The notes beneath the pieces were generated by a model, which saw only the letters and a list, made by a program, of their open reading frames with translations, searched no databases and was not told where the DNA came from. Made by a program: the position numbers and the translations under genes. A DNA stretch of 64,000 nucleotides from Petrosia ficiformis (taxonomy: Eukaryota; Porifera; Demospongiae; Haplosclerida; Petrosiidae). The stretch spans positions 5,713,201-5,777,200 of the forward strand of contig OX345638.1 of the NCBI GenBank assembly GCA_947044365.1, in the 5' to 3' direction. Shown here piece by piece: positions 48,827 through 61,065 of the stretch (its first letter is position 1; every line of letters starts with the position of its first letter).

Positions 48827-51800
48827 ATGATGATAGTTTCCTATGTCATACTGTTAGCTGGATTACTTGGGTAAGCAGAACAATACAATGTTATATAATA
48901 ATAATAAATAATTTATAATCTTTAAAGTTTGTGTGTAATAATACAACATGATACAACCTAGAGGCAGAGATGTAGCTATGTTAGCATTGTCGCCCCAAAA
49001 GAGCTTGGTGTTCTGTGCATGCATGATCTACATAAAGTTCAAAGAGGATGTAGTTTTTGAGTGACAGTGAATGCGTGGAAATGTCATTCACATAATTTTT
49101 CACGTAGATTCATGCATGCTCCGGGGTGGAGGACAATTTACACTATGATACACCCAAATGGACAATGAGCACTACAGATGTTATTTCATATCAGCTTTTA
49201 AAAGCATGTACACATAATTATTTCTTGTATTTTATGACCTAAGCAAATTCTAACATCAGTAGTATCAATGCCTACGTTTTAGTACAATATGCCTCCTTAA
49301 CATAATTTATACTAACACTATGTTATGTATCTGTATTTTTTCAATATGTAAGCATGGAACTCTATTATAACGAAAAAAGAAAAACTGTTTAATACGTCTT
49401 TCACTTGTGGTTCATATTTGTATATATAGCATTGCTTCTTAAGTTTTAAATAAAGATGAATACTTTATAAGAAGCATACTTCTAGGCATCTTGTAATCAA
49501 GTTGAAGAAAATCGCATATACAAGAAATATCTCTTGTTACTAAAAGGCATAATAACATGGTTCGAGGGTGTTGAAAATCAGAATTTATGGGGCTGTTGAT
49601 ACATTACCAGATTGGTACTTAGCTACTCAGGTTTTTATGTACGCCAGTCAACATCCCTTTCTCATAGAAGTATAGTCAGTAAATATGACTCAGAAAATTC
49701 ACTAATACTAGAACTACTCATAATTTCTGAAGAGCACATATCAATAGTTACTATTTTCTCTAAAATAACCACGTGCAATTAATTAATGTATAAATTTTTG
49801 CTTATTATGACTTGCTAGCCACACCCTTTGCCAATTGCATTCCTGGAGCTCGTTTCTGCTGATTCGGGCTGAAGAATACCACTAGGCAACTAATTTCAGT
49901 ACTAGCGCCACAGTGACAGATATGCACCCCTGAATGTGCATGACTAAAGAATAATACAATACTAGAAATGTAATTTTTATTATAATTAATATTGTATATG
50001 AGTGGGTGTATCAAAGTTGTGTCACTGTGGCTTTACTTATATCCCCTGTTCTTCATTTATATCCTCATGGTTTTTTAATATGCTGCAAAAACTAAAATGA
50101 ATTAATTTTTAAGCAGCTAATTTGTTAAGATAGTGTGGTTAATTAAACCACCAGTCAACGTAAACAAATTAGTTGATTATATAGTTTGGCTGCATCTGTT
50201 TTTAGCTTGCCATAGGCTACTGTAAATCAGATACAGTCCGCCTAGAGATATAATATATAACATGTACTTAATACTGGCAAGGTCAGGATGAGAAATAAGG
50301 GATGCTTAAAAGTGCTCTGATGCAAGGATATAGAACTCTATTGATATTCTAATAAACCAAAAAATGACTTCTAGATATCTACTAATGACTGATACCAATC
50401 TGATATTACATGTGCATTCCTTTGCTGAAAGTGTTTTGGGAATGAAAGCTTTAATGATTATTGTTGTACTATATCACTTTAGCATATTTAAACAAAAATG
50501 TAACCCCTTTAATTTAGCACATTTTGCTTTGTTTAATTATAATGTCATATACAATGAATCTCAATGACCTTTAGTTATCACTCCATGTTTCTTACAGTGC
50601 TCAGCTAACATGGGCTTCTTATCTGGACACTCCACGTGTCTACTTCTCTGGGAATTACCGAGCTGATATGTGTACAACAAATAACATTGAATGTAACTTT
50701 GATTCTGATCTGAATTATCTTAATGACGCTGATGCGGACTGGAACTCTATAGGCAAAAATGAATTTTCTTTCTTTAATACAGTGGTATATGGAGCAGTTG
50801 GTAAGGATGGAAAGTTTACTGAAACTGATCCAGTCATAGGGGCCAAAGTTCTTGATAACGGTGAAAGTCCTTATGCCAAGTTGGTTGATATAGACGTAGA
50901 TGCACAGTACCATTCAACCATATATGGCATGAGATTTGGAATTGGCTGGAAACAAATTGAAGAAGGCAAGCAAAACCTTGCCTTTAAAGGGGAATGGTCA
51001 CCAAACATCATTGTTCAAAGTCTTTGGTTTAAAGTCAAACATCCCAATGAAATGCTTAAGAAACAAACTACCGCTCTTTTTGGAGTTTCATCTACCACAA
51101 CAGTTACTGATATCGTCTGGAATCCTGAAAATGATCGTAATTCTACTATACTCAAAGACTTAAGAGAAGCAAGTTTAGAAAATGGAAACACACTTCAGGT
51201 TTCCATTTCACTTTATTTCTACACAAGGAATTACAGTCTATCAGTTCCCCACAATTTCACACTGGGTTATGTTGTTGGTACGATCGGTATTTATAAAGAA
51301 GGGGAACCATTGAATTACGGAGGAGAGAGGCTGTTAACTCCCATAGATCCATCTCTTGTAGTAAATCTTCCTATGTACAAAGCAGCTTTCAAATTAAATG
51401 AAAACTTTCGTGTACTTACAGTAGATCTAAGCAATGCACTTCCAATCAATACCTATTCTGATATGCTTGACATTGGTCCACTGTTCCTTGCAATAATACA
51501 CAAAGAGAGACAGTGTGTTGAACTTATTTCAAGTGAATCAATTCCATATCTTAGTGAAAACTGGATTAAGAGAACAGCTGGTGTCGTGGACTATACCCTT
51601 TCACTTGAACAATTAATTACTTTGACATCCAGTGCTACTCTAGTCGTAGTTCAGCAAAACAGCACTAGAGAAGCAAACTATTCAGAATGTGGACAACAGA
51701 ATACAGGTGAAAACAGATTTATAGTGTTACTTAATGAAGCACAATATTACGTACGACCTACAGGATTATATCGTGCTCAATTGGAGTATAATGAAACAGT

Positions 51801-53886
51801 TGAAATTCCATTATATGTTACTCATCTTGGAAAACCAGCTGAAAATGTCTTAATAGGAGTTGCTAATACAACCAATGTTTATGGTCAAAATGGATCTGGT
51901 AGTCCAATACCAGAAAATGGGGTGACTGTTGACGGAAGTAATCAATCGGTGAAAACAACAAACAGTTCTGGACTAGTGACATTTACATACAGGGTGGCCA
52001 TGGAAATGAGCACAGAAAGATACTTTGATCCAACACCATGTGGAGGGAATCAACCAAAACTAACCAAACTACCAATTGATGGTCAAGTTTATCGGTTTAT
52101 TTATGGTGTTTGTACAACAAAAACTAAATGCACTTACAATCATGAAATAAATGACATTGAAAGTATTGTCATCAAAGGATTATCAAGCAATGATGCTTCT
52201 GAACCATATACATGGGAACGGGATATATATTCAATATTTCAACAGTACTATCATTTATATCCAGCAATGAGAGATATTCTCAATCTATCTGACTATAATT
52301 CTGTTACAACATACCAAAATCTGAATTTGCTGAGATATTCTATGAGCCTAAACTTTACTGATCCAAATTATATGCCAGCAACGAGAGATATTTCCCCGTC
52401 CAAACAAAAAATGATTTTAAAATGGCTAGATAATCCAATACGAAATGTAACTCAAATGTCGCTTAGTACTCCTGATTTAGGTGTCAATATTTATGACCAC
52501 TCTCCTGAAGTAGTACCATATCCCATTTGTAAAACAGTATCAGCTGGAATGGGTATTGATATACCTAATTATTGTGAATCTGATGGAATACGTTTTGATA
52601 CCTGTGATCACTTTGACTTCATTAAAGATTCACTGGACAACTCTGCTACTAAGTGTACAAGGCCCTTGTTTGGATACACAAAAGATTCTCAAAACCCAAA
52701 CATACAGGCATTATGTACTATTGAAAATCTTCAGGAACAGTTACAAGAAGCAGTTGAGCTGGAGTTTGCAACCATTCCTCTTTATATGACTTCTCTTTAC
52801 TCCATAGTTGACGGATGTAATTCTGAAATATATGATCTTATACGTAGTGTCCTTATACAAGAAATGTTACATATGGTTCAAGCAGCTAATATCCTAATCA
52901 CAATAGGAGGAACACCAATAGTTGATAATGCTAGTTTTGTTCCAAGATTCCCTGGTCACCTACCGGGATGTGTTCATCCCAACCTAACAGTCTATCTTGA
53001 CAAGTTTAATATCAGCCATGTTTTTGATGTGTTTACAATTATCGAAGCACCAAATATAACATGTGTTGGTCACCAAGTACCACAACTATCCAACCATACG
53101 ATTGCACAATTTTACCAAGAGATTGAAGATTGCATCAAAACTTTAGGGGATAGCATATTTAAACCAGAAAAAGAGGAGTTGCAAGTACGTTGGCCTTGGC
53201 CCTTACAGAATAACAGTAGAGTTGGACAGGTACACATAGTCACAAATGTGTCCACAGCCATAGATGGTATCAATGAAATAATTGAACAGGGTGAAGGAAC
53301 TGATCCCCTTAACCCTGATGATCTTGATGGAGGACAAATAGCTCATTATTATCGTTTCCAGGAAATAGTTTGTGGAAAGAAACTTGTCAGTGTAAGTAAA
53401 GATAAATATGCCTACAGCGGAGCCAATATCACATATGATCCCATTGGAGTTTGGCCCATGAGACAAAACCCAGGTGCAGAAGGGATTGAGCCAGGAACTA
53501 ATTGTTACACTCAAGCAGCAGCTTTTCATAGTGTGTTTCGTGCTCTACTACGAGAGCTACAAACAACATTTAGTGGTAACCCTTCAAATATTTTCAAGAC
53601 TGTTGAGCTAATGGAAGCACTACAAGTGCATGCTAAACGGGTTATGCGAGTTAAATACGATCCTGGTGATGAAGATAGTGAAGATACTTGTGGTCCAGTG
53701 TGGGATTATGACTTTGAAGTACAAAAAGGTGTAGAAGGGACAAGTGATGACACTTATGATCCAGTATGGTATTACTATATGGCAGGTGGAGTCGTTCTGT
53801 TACATTTAATATTTTTGGTTTTCACTGCTTTGTTTTACCGTGTGAAAATGAATGCTAAAATGATAACCAAAAAAAAACTGAACTAG
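48827..53886 (+). CDS. VioB-like secreted membrane protein, paralog 3
   Basis: Exons 48827-48870 (MMIVSYVILLAGLLG, donor TGG|GTAAGC) and 50598-53886 (acceptor TTTCTTACAG) give 1,110 residues. Domain order equals paralog 2: ASYLDTPRVYFSGNYRAD start, DPNYMPATRDISPSKQK, ferritin-like domain with AVELEFATIPLY, IQEMLHMVQAAN, QGEGTDPLNP and IAHYYRFQEIV, then a transmembrane segment (MAGGVVLLHLIFLVFTALFY). The cytoplasmic tail differs: it ends VKMNAKMITKKKLN and lacks the KTPKxDxE segment shared by paralogs 1 and 2, as if a 3' change created an earlier stop. Its 1.7-kb intron lacks the duplicated blocks of gene 2 and shows nothing recognised. Function beyond homology to the VioB family is unknown. 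Confidence 0.88.
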
Positions 53887-54841
53887 ATATGTAGATGCAT
53901 GGCTTTACAAGTAAACATAATAATTCTATAGGCTATTCTTTAATCTAGTATAACAATAATAATTATACATGCAGAAATTGTTTAGCTACTCTTTGGTGGG
54001 ACTTGATTCTTATTATTTTTTTTTTGAATTTTTTTTTAATGTTTAATTAATGTCCATTTAGATTAAGGATTATATTCAAAACATTTGTATCCTCATGGAT
54101 TGTGTCTCATGATTTGGCTTACTACACATATAATTTCAGCACATCGCAAATGTATAGGTGGCCATGTTTTTCCAGCTATCTTACTTAGGACTGACCACCT
54201 AATATCTATATACATATTATAATAATTATCACAAATCAATAATTATAATAATACATAATTATACTATACTTATATTAGAAAGCTGAAGACAAATTGTTAA
54301 AATATTGAGAAGGATTGAGAATTTCATTTATTTCTCATTAAAAAAAACAATTGAAAAATTGAAATCAACTAAGAGTATCTACACGAAAATATTATTTATC
54401 CTAAATGAACTGCAATCCCTCATGCAATGACAATTATACTTTATATAATTATTATGCTGGCCATGCTCATTACATACAGGATTGTGGCCATGCTTATAGG
54501 TACATTACATACAGGATTGTGGCTGCTCTTGTACCCAACAGTGCTACTGAATTGAATATCTTCAATCCTTTCTTATCACTCAATAGTCTGAGAGCCATGC
54601 ATAGTAGTACATGTACAACCCACCAAGTTTAAAATACTTCATAAATTTAAAGATACTCACAATGCAAATGAAACACATATATATAATTATACTTACTAAC
54701 AAACTAAAGAAAAAACTAAGATTTAACAAAAAAAGTCTAGTCCTAGCTTTATAATCAATATTAACTGAAAGATATAGTCTATATGACTCAACCATTATCA
54801 AAAAAAAACAGTTAATCAAGTATAGGGAAACATTTCAGAAC
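53887..54841. other. Convergent intergenic spacer
   Basis: Lies between the 3' ends of VioB-like gene 3 and the methionine adenosyltransferase gene. Contains two imperfect direct copies of TACATACAGGATTGTGGC near 54470-54525; otherwise AT-rich with no gene. Confidence 0.5.
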
Positions 54842-57800
54842 TCAAAACTTCAGTTTTTTTGGTTGCTCCCATGTGAATCCTTCTTTGTCCCGACCAAAGT
54901 GTCCATACACTGCAGTTTTTTGATAGATTGGGTTACGCAGTTTGAGGTCTCTACAGGCAATACTTATTTAAATGCAATTTTTTTCCATGCATTATACATT
55001 ACCTAATTATGACACCAGGACGAAGATCAAAATTTTCAGACACAATCTTTACTAGCTCTTCATTGGTTTTTTTCCCTGTCCCATAAGTGTCAATGTATAA
55101 TGACAATGGCTCAGCTACTCCAATAGCATAGGAAATCTGTATTGAAAATTCTGAAATATCAATTTGCATAAATCTGTAATTGGTACCTGAATCAGTACTC
55201 GCTTTGCTAGCCCGGCAGCAACAATCGATTTAGCAATCCAACGAGCAGCATAAGCTGCAGATCTATCAACTTTAGATGGATCTTTTCCTGAAAAAGCTCC
55301 TCCTAGAATGCAACACAAGAATTAAATTTTTAGAATGTCAAATCATACACAGTAAATCTCTCCATCATACTATATGATGGAGAGATTTACTGTTTTTAAA
55401 GATATCAAACATTTTCTTCACAAATCAAGGTGATGTAGAGATGATGAATGTATGTATAAAAAGTAAAGAAATAAAATAGGGATGATGACAATTGGCATTC
55501 CTACATCACCTTCATTTTTGTAACACATTTTTCATGGTATTGGTAGAACGTTGATCATCCAGTACTCTGCAATTCTTGGTTGCACTTTTGTGTTCTTTGT
55601 TCTATTAAAATATTATTCTGCCCTGGCAATGCAGAATCATTTTGAAGATGTTTTCAATGCAGGTTGAAAATCTTCAAACAAAACAACCTGGGTCATCCCT
55701 GCACCCTACATAGAGAGTACTACCATACTCTTTGATACTTAAAATATTAATGTTTCCTGGAGTCAGTATATTGAATGGTATTAGTAACAGACATTTTGTA
55801 TATAAATAAAATTCTTATTGTTGATCTGCACAACAAACCTCCATGAGCACCCCATCCACCGTATGTATCCACAATGATTTTGCGACCTGTTAGACCAGCA
55901 TCACCCTAAGTCATAATCAGTACTTAAGGTCTGGTCCACAATACAAATTATTATTATTAATGAAAAATGCACCTGAGGACCTCCAATAATAAACTGTCCA
56001 GATGGTTGTAAATGATATATCACTTTGTCATCGAGATACTTTCCTGGAATTACATCCTACATAGATAATGAAACTCTTCATTCATACACATAAATAAAAT
56101 TAATTATAATAATTATAAACTCTTTTTACCTCACAATGTATCACTTTTTCCTTTAGCTGGGCTTTCATCTCTTCCAAAGAAATATCTTCAGAATGTTGTA
56201 CACTTATAACTATTGTGTGAACTCTAATGGGAATGCAAGCCCCTCCATCTAGTTTGTACTCCATTGTAACCTAATTGATACAATGTTATGTACACTGTAT
56301 TGTGTAAATCACATTGAATAACCAATACATCAGCATGAAGCTAATGTCATATATGTAAACAATTAATTTAGAAATTTTGTTACCCTTTTTCACTTGCTCT
56401 ATCACTTATGTTAAGTGCAACTGTGAATCAAATCACCCGATAAATACAAAGAATCTATGTTATGCTTTCTATTGCTAAATTATGTTTTAATTACTGTGAA
56501 GAAAACGTTTTGAGAAAACAATTGTAATCTATTAATTACAGTGATAATGGACACTTTAAATGCTTGTCCAACGCAAACTACAACAATCTGTAGCTTTAAT
56601 TAAGAGTTAACCAAAGTAGTATACTTTAAAAACTAATAAAACTGAAATCATCCTGGTAATTTTTTTAAAAATAATACTTTCCCGCAAATTAATTTGACCA
56701 AAGCCTTAGCAACCTTCAATTGCCACCATTTTATAGGAAATCAATAAAATTTAGTATCCAGGCAGATGTATTATTATATTAGGCTTCTTAGATTCCGAAC
56801 TTCTGTGACTTCATGAACAAAGTAGCGGAATGATGAATGTAAGTGGTGTGGCTTGAGTAGTAAGCATGGTAGGCACACCTGGTGCACAAAGCGCACCGAA
56901 ACTTTTGCTGCTTAAATAATTATTAATGGAGGGTGTGGTCAATTACTACTCATTTAGAATATTGTAATAATGATGATGCATGTGCTGCGAAGTGCGAACT
57001 AGATGTCATTTAATTATTGTACTCTCAGGAAAGATGATATCGTGAAGCGCGCACTGCTCTTTCCTGTGTATAGATAGCTATAATTATTATGTATAAAATA
57101 TATATAACTCGGCATTTAATGTGCATATTTACATAGTGGCATTCCTCTTATGATCTTTTAGTACCTGCGATTTAGAATCAGGTCTAACCCAAGGTAAACT
57201 GCCATCTCTTCGGCCATCTGCTAGTTTTCTATTAGAAATTAATTTGTGCACACATGCACACAATACAGAAGAATTTTTTATGAAATATATATATACCTGT
57301 TGATCTTATGGGCAAACATTAGTGTAAGTGGCATTAATTCAGGACTCTCATCTGTTGCATATCCATACATCATTCCCTGATGAAGAAAAATTTAAAGTTT
57401 TCTAAAATGAAACTTGAAACCAGACCTGATCTCCTGCTCCAGTGTCTTCCTCGGAGCGGCCTTCATGGACCCCTTGAGCAATATCAGGACTTTGTTTCTC
57501 AATTGCAATCAAAACATTACATGTTTTATAATCAAATCCTACACACAGGTTGAAACATACTTATAATGTTTGTAATTTCAGTGTGAATACAACTACGTAA
57601 GCCACAGAATGTATGACCATATACAACAGTGTGACTTAAAGTAGCATACCCTTTTTCGAGTCATCATATCCAATTTCTTTTATTTTCTCTCTTACAACTG
57701 CAGAATAATCAATATTAGCTTTAGATGTTATCTCTCCAAAAGCCATGATCATTCCAGTTTTGCTTGCGGCTTCTGAAATTACAAATAATTATATACTAGA

Positions 57801-58232
57801 TCATTATTATTATAGCATGACTATTACTATATAATACAGTAATCCTCCGCTCCACCTACGCGGGCGAGGGTTAATTATTGTGATAAGTAAGTAGCGAGTC
57901 TGTAAAATTTAATCTTGCTATAGAAAGAAACGCTTTAACGCTTCAACAGAATGTCAGAAAGGAAGCGGTAGAAGCTAAGAAGAAATTATATTGCAGAAAA
58001 TGTTATTGTTTACCACAGGCCACTTTGCTGTTAGGATCCTCTTTAAGACATGCATCTAAAATTGCATCTGAAACTTGATCACATATTTTATCTAAAAAGA
58101 GATGAGGAAATAATGTGTTTTTTTTTATTAAGAAAGCAATTAATTACCTGGATGTCCTTCTCCAACACTTTCAGAGGTCATGAGAAATGTGCCTTTGCCA
58201 CTGAAACTTGTATACCCAGGTGATGAGGACAT
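54842..58232 (-). CDS. MAT: S-adenosylmethionine synthetase (methionine adenosyltransferase)
   Basis: Twelve exons join in phase to 397 residues, against about 395 for animal enzymes: 58148-58232, 58014-58091, 57650-57772, 57426-57538, 57297-57376, 57165-57228, 56130-56270, 55973-56056, 55839-55905, 55187-55302, 55003-55136, 54842-54950. It makes S-adenosylmethionine from methionine and ATP in the cytosol, normally as dimers or tetramers. Signatures are complete: SVGEGHPDKICDQ near the start, [15 protein letters not shown] (about 129-143), GGGAFSGKD (about 278-286), [12 protein letters not shown] and the C-terminal YGHFGRD. The start [10 protein letters not shown] is the only ATG before the first motif. 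All splice sites are GT-AG and no lesion is seen. This is the only clear housekeeping gene in the window. It is convergent with VioB-like gene 3. Confidence 0.97.
55349..55393. repeat. Perfect 20-bp stem hairpin in MAT intron
   Basis: ACAGTAAATCTCTCCATCAT (55349-55368) pairs exactly with 55374-55393 around the loop ACTAT. Either a tiny MITE remnant or an intron-encoded RNA hairpin. Confidence 0.75.
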
Positions 58233-58555
58233 TCTATTTTGAATGTTAAATTATTCTGCAGCTTACAGATTCAGAATGCATGCAGTAGCCTGCAAAATTT
58301 CAGTAACCATAGTGCTTTTATACAAATATTTCAGCATTAATAATTATTACATCACATCATTTACTAAAAATAACCAATGGTTGTCATGGTACCGTGTCAT
58401 GAAATATTTTACTCATTGAACTACAGACTATATACATATACTGCTTGAAAACAATTCAAAATTAACAGCAATTATTCATAAGAAAATAATGTCTTCAAGT
58501 AAATCATTCCAGCTAATGTTTAATTATTTTCAAAATACTTTTTCAAAATACTTTC

Positions 58556-59090
58556 CATTACAACATGTACAGCCACAGATTGTTGCAACAGGTTGTTGAC
58601 CAAAACAGTAAAGTTCACTCACTACTGAGATTACCAAATTGCATTTAGCTACATACATTATACTGTACTTTTTAATTTGCAACTTGCAAATTATAAAAAT
58701 TTAAATGGAGATCACAATTAAGATAGCTACTTGTACTACTTCTATTTAAGACAAATATGATATCAAGTAAATTAAACTATAATCATATAACTAAACATAA
58801 GATATAAATATGAATTTAATTCTTCCGACAATGAGTTTCATCACATATTTTTCCCACTGAACTCCTTAATTCAGAAATCATAGAATAATCAAGTTTCGTG
58901 AGAAGTGAATGTGGCTATATATATGTACATGTGTATAATTATATGATAAGAGATACAGATATAATAATTACCCTCGTTATACAACAAATGATATTCAGAG
59001 GTTACTAGAACATCAGTAGTTTGAAATGACATAGCAAAAGCAAGTTGATTTGGCTCTTCTCAGTTATTATTGCTTTGTTAGATAACAGTG
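58556..59090 (-). pseudogene. Degraded copy of the terminal exon region at 63.2-63.7 kb
   Basis: Parallels 63190-63710 with shared words: CAGCCACAGAT, CTACCAAATTGCAT, ATGAGTTTCATCAC, AGTTGATTTGGCTCTTCT. The exon-like part (about 58842-58915, minus) starts CCACATTCACTTCTC after a TAG acceptor but is frameshifted near its end, so it no longer encodes the SGKKK C-terminus. Confidence 0.55.
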
Positions 59091-59647
59091 GTGCTACGAT
59101 GCTATTCCCATAACAGGTGTGTAGATGTGATATACTCATCATCACTCAACAATATACATCACATGAGAGATATTTAAGTAAATCCTATATAGACTACATG
59201 GAACATGCAGTGTATATTACCAATACATAGAAACTTTACTATATACTATGTAATTATTTTAACTGTATATTGCATATTAAAATAACAGTTACCCCTACGC
59301 CACATAAAACAAACAATTTCACACTACTCTAATTATAACAAATTCCTGGAATGGATTAACTGCATGATTTGACTTATTCTCTAATTATCATGTAAACTTA
59401 CATATGCTATTCATGTTTGTTGAGATGTATTAGTACGTCTAAATACATCAAAGTCAACCTAGAGCTGTTTTTAGATCAACTGGATTGAATGACAATATAT
59501 TTGTCACATATCGGCTGTGTGTGGATTCTTTCACTTTAAAAACTGGGTTTGTTATTTCAACCGATTTTATTGGTCCTAGAGTTTCATAACAATTTCATTG
59601 TTGACCAATACAAGACAGATTTTGCTGGTGTACTATGATACCTATAG

Positions 59648-60259
59648 AAAATAATAGGTTATTTTAACCTTCAGTTGGTTACTGGAGTTTCAATGCAATA
59701 ATATTTACCTCAATGCTGGTTAGTTTTTCCTGCTAGGTAATATTTACAATTCACAGTTCCATTTAATGTTCATTTATATTGACTACTACAAAGTACATAT
59801 GATAGTAAAGCATATGGTAACAAACATATTAATACAATGTAGCTATATACATAGCATAGTATAATAGGTACAACCTGTGGTATATTATTAGTATTGCCAT
59901 TCTAACATCTGCGAAAACAACAGATGTTACTTTCTCATTCCAGAGTAATTATGTGCATGAATTTGCCTACAAAAGCAAATAACATCCGTTGTATATACTC
60001 CACAGATATTTAAGAGTCAATACGTGTATGTCATTTCTATGGGATTTCCCTAATAATTATATATTAAAAGTACTTGTACATTGAATTATATTTTGTTACC
60101 ATTCTTTATTATGGAATGTACTTTATGTACTAGTCAATATAGGTCAAGATCAGAAGAAATAAACTACAACTTGTAAACATTAATCGCCTAGCAAGACAAG
60201 CAAGTGGCATTGATTTATACAATCTCAGGAAGAAATGAAACAATTAATTTTTACTGTGT
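59648..60259. mobile_element. CACTGTAAAA-type MITE, near-complete copy
   Basis: Left end AATAATAGGTTATTTTAACC, CTTCAGTTGGTTAC; interior AACAACAGATGTTACTTTCT; right end AATTTTTACTGTG near 60258. Flanked by a duplicated segment: 59090-59560 resembles 60268-60750 (GTGTAGATGTGATATACTCA). Confidence 0.65.
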
Positions 60260-60814
60260 GCATCCTACGCTTGACTAATATTCCCAAAACAGCTGTGTAG
60301 ATGTGATATACTCATCATCACTTTCTTAAACAGCAATATTTCACGTGAGAGTTCGTAAATTCAAGAACATACACACATACATACTTATGTGTACATGGTT
60401 ACCATACATAGAAACATTATTACTTCGTTAAATAGCAGTTATCATAATTATTGTAACCGTATAATGCATATGAGAATTAAAGTTACCCCCACACCACACA
60501 AAACAAACAATTGCACACTACTGTAATTATAACAAATTCCTGGAATGGAGTAACTGGTTTGACCTGTTATCATGCAAACCTACATATACTATGCACCTTT
60601 GTTGAGCCACTTATGAAATCGCTGTTGCCAATAGATAACGTAGAGTGAAGAAATCTACCCACAATCGATATGTGACAAACATATTGTCATTTATTCCCAG
60701 ATCTACAAATGCTCAATATTGACTTGGATGTTTTGGACATACCAATACACTCAACAAAATGAATTGTGCTGGTGTACTATGTGACCTATAGAGTACATGA
60801 GCAATATTATACAT

Positions 60815-61065
60815 TGTAGAGTATTTTAACCTTCAGTTGGTTACAAGAGTTTCAATGCAATTCTACTTTCCTCAATGCTGATTTGTTTTTCCTGCTGGGT
60901 AATATTTACAATTCACAGTTCCATTTGATCTTGATCTATATAATTATATTAACTACGATAAAGTACATGTCATAATAAAGCATGTGGTTACAAACTTATT
61001 AATACAATGTAACTATATATAACGTAGCATAGTATAATATGTACAACCTGTGGTGTATTATACCA
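60815..61065. mobile_element. CACTGTAAAA-type MITE, left part
   Basis: Begins GAGTATTTTAACCTTCAG and runs to ACAACCTGTGGTGTATTAT, where it is interrupted by another copy starting CACTGTAAACGTGAATAGG. Confidence 0.6.
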
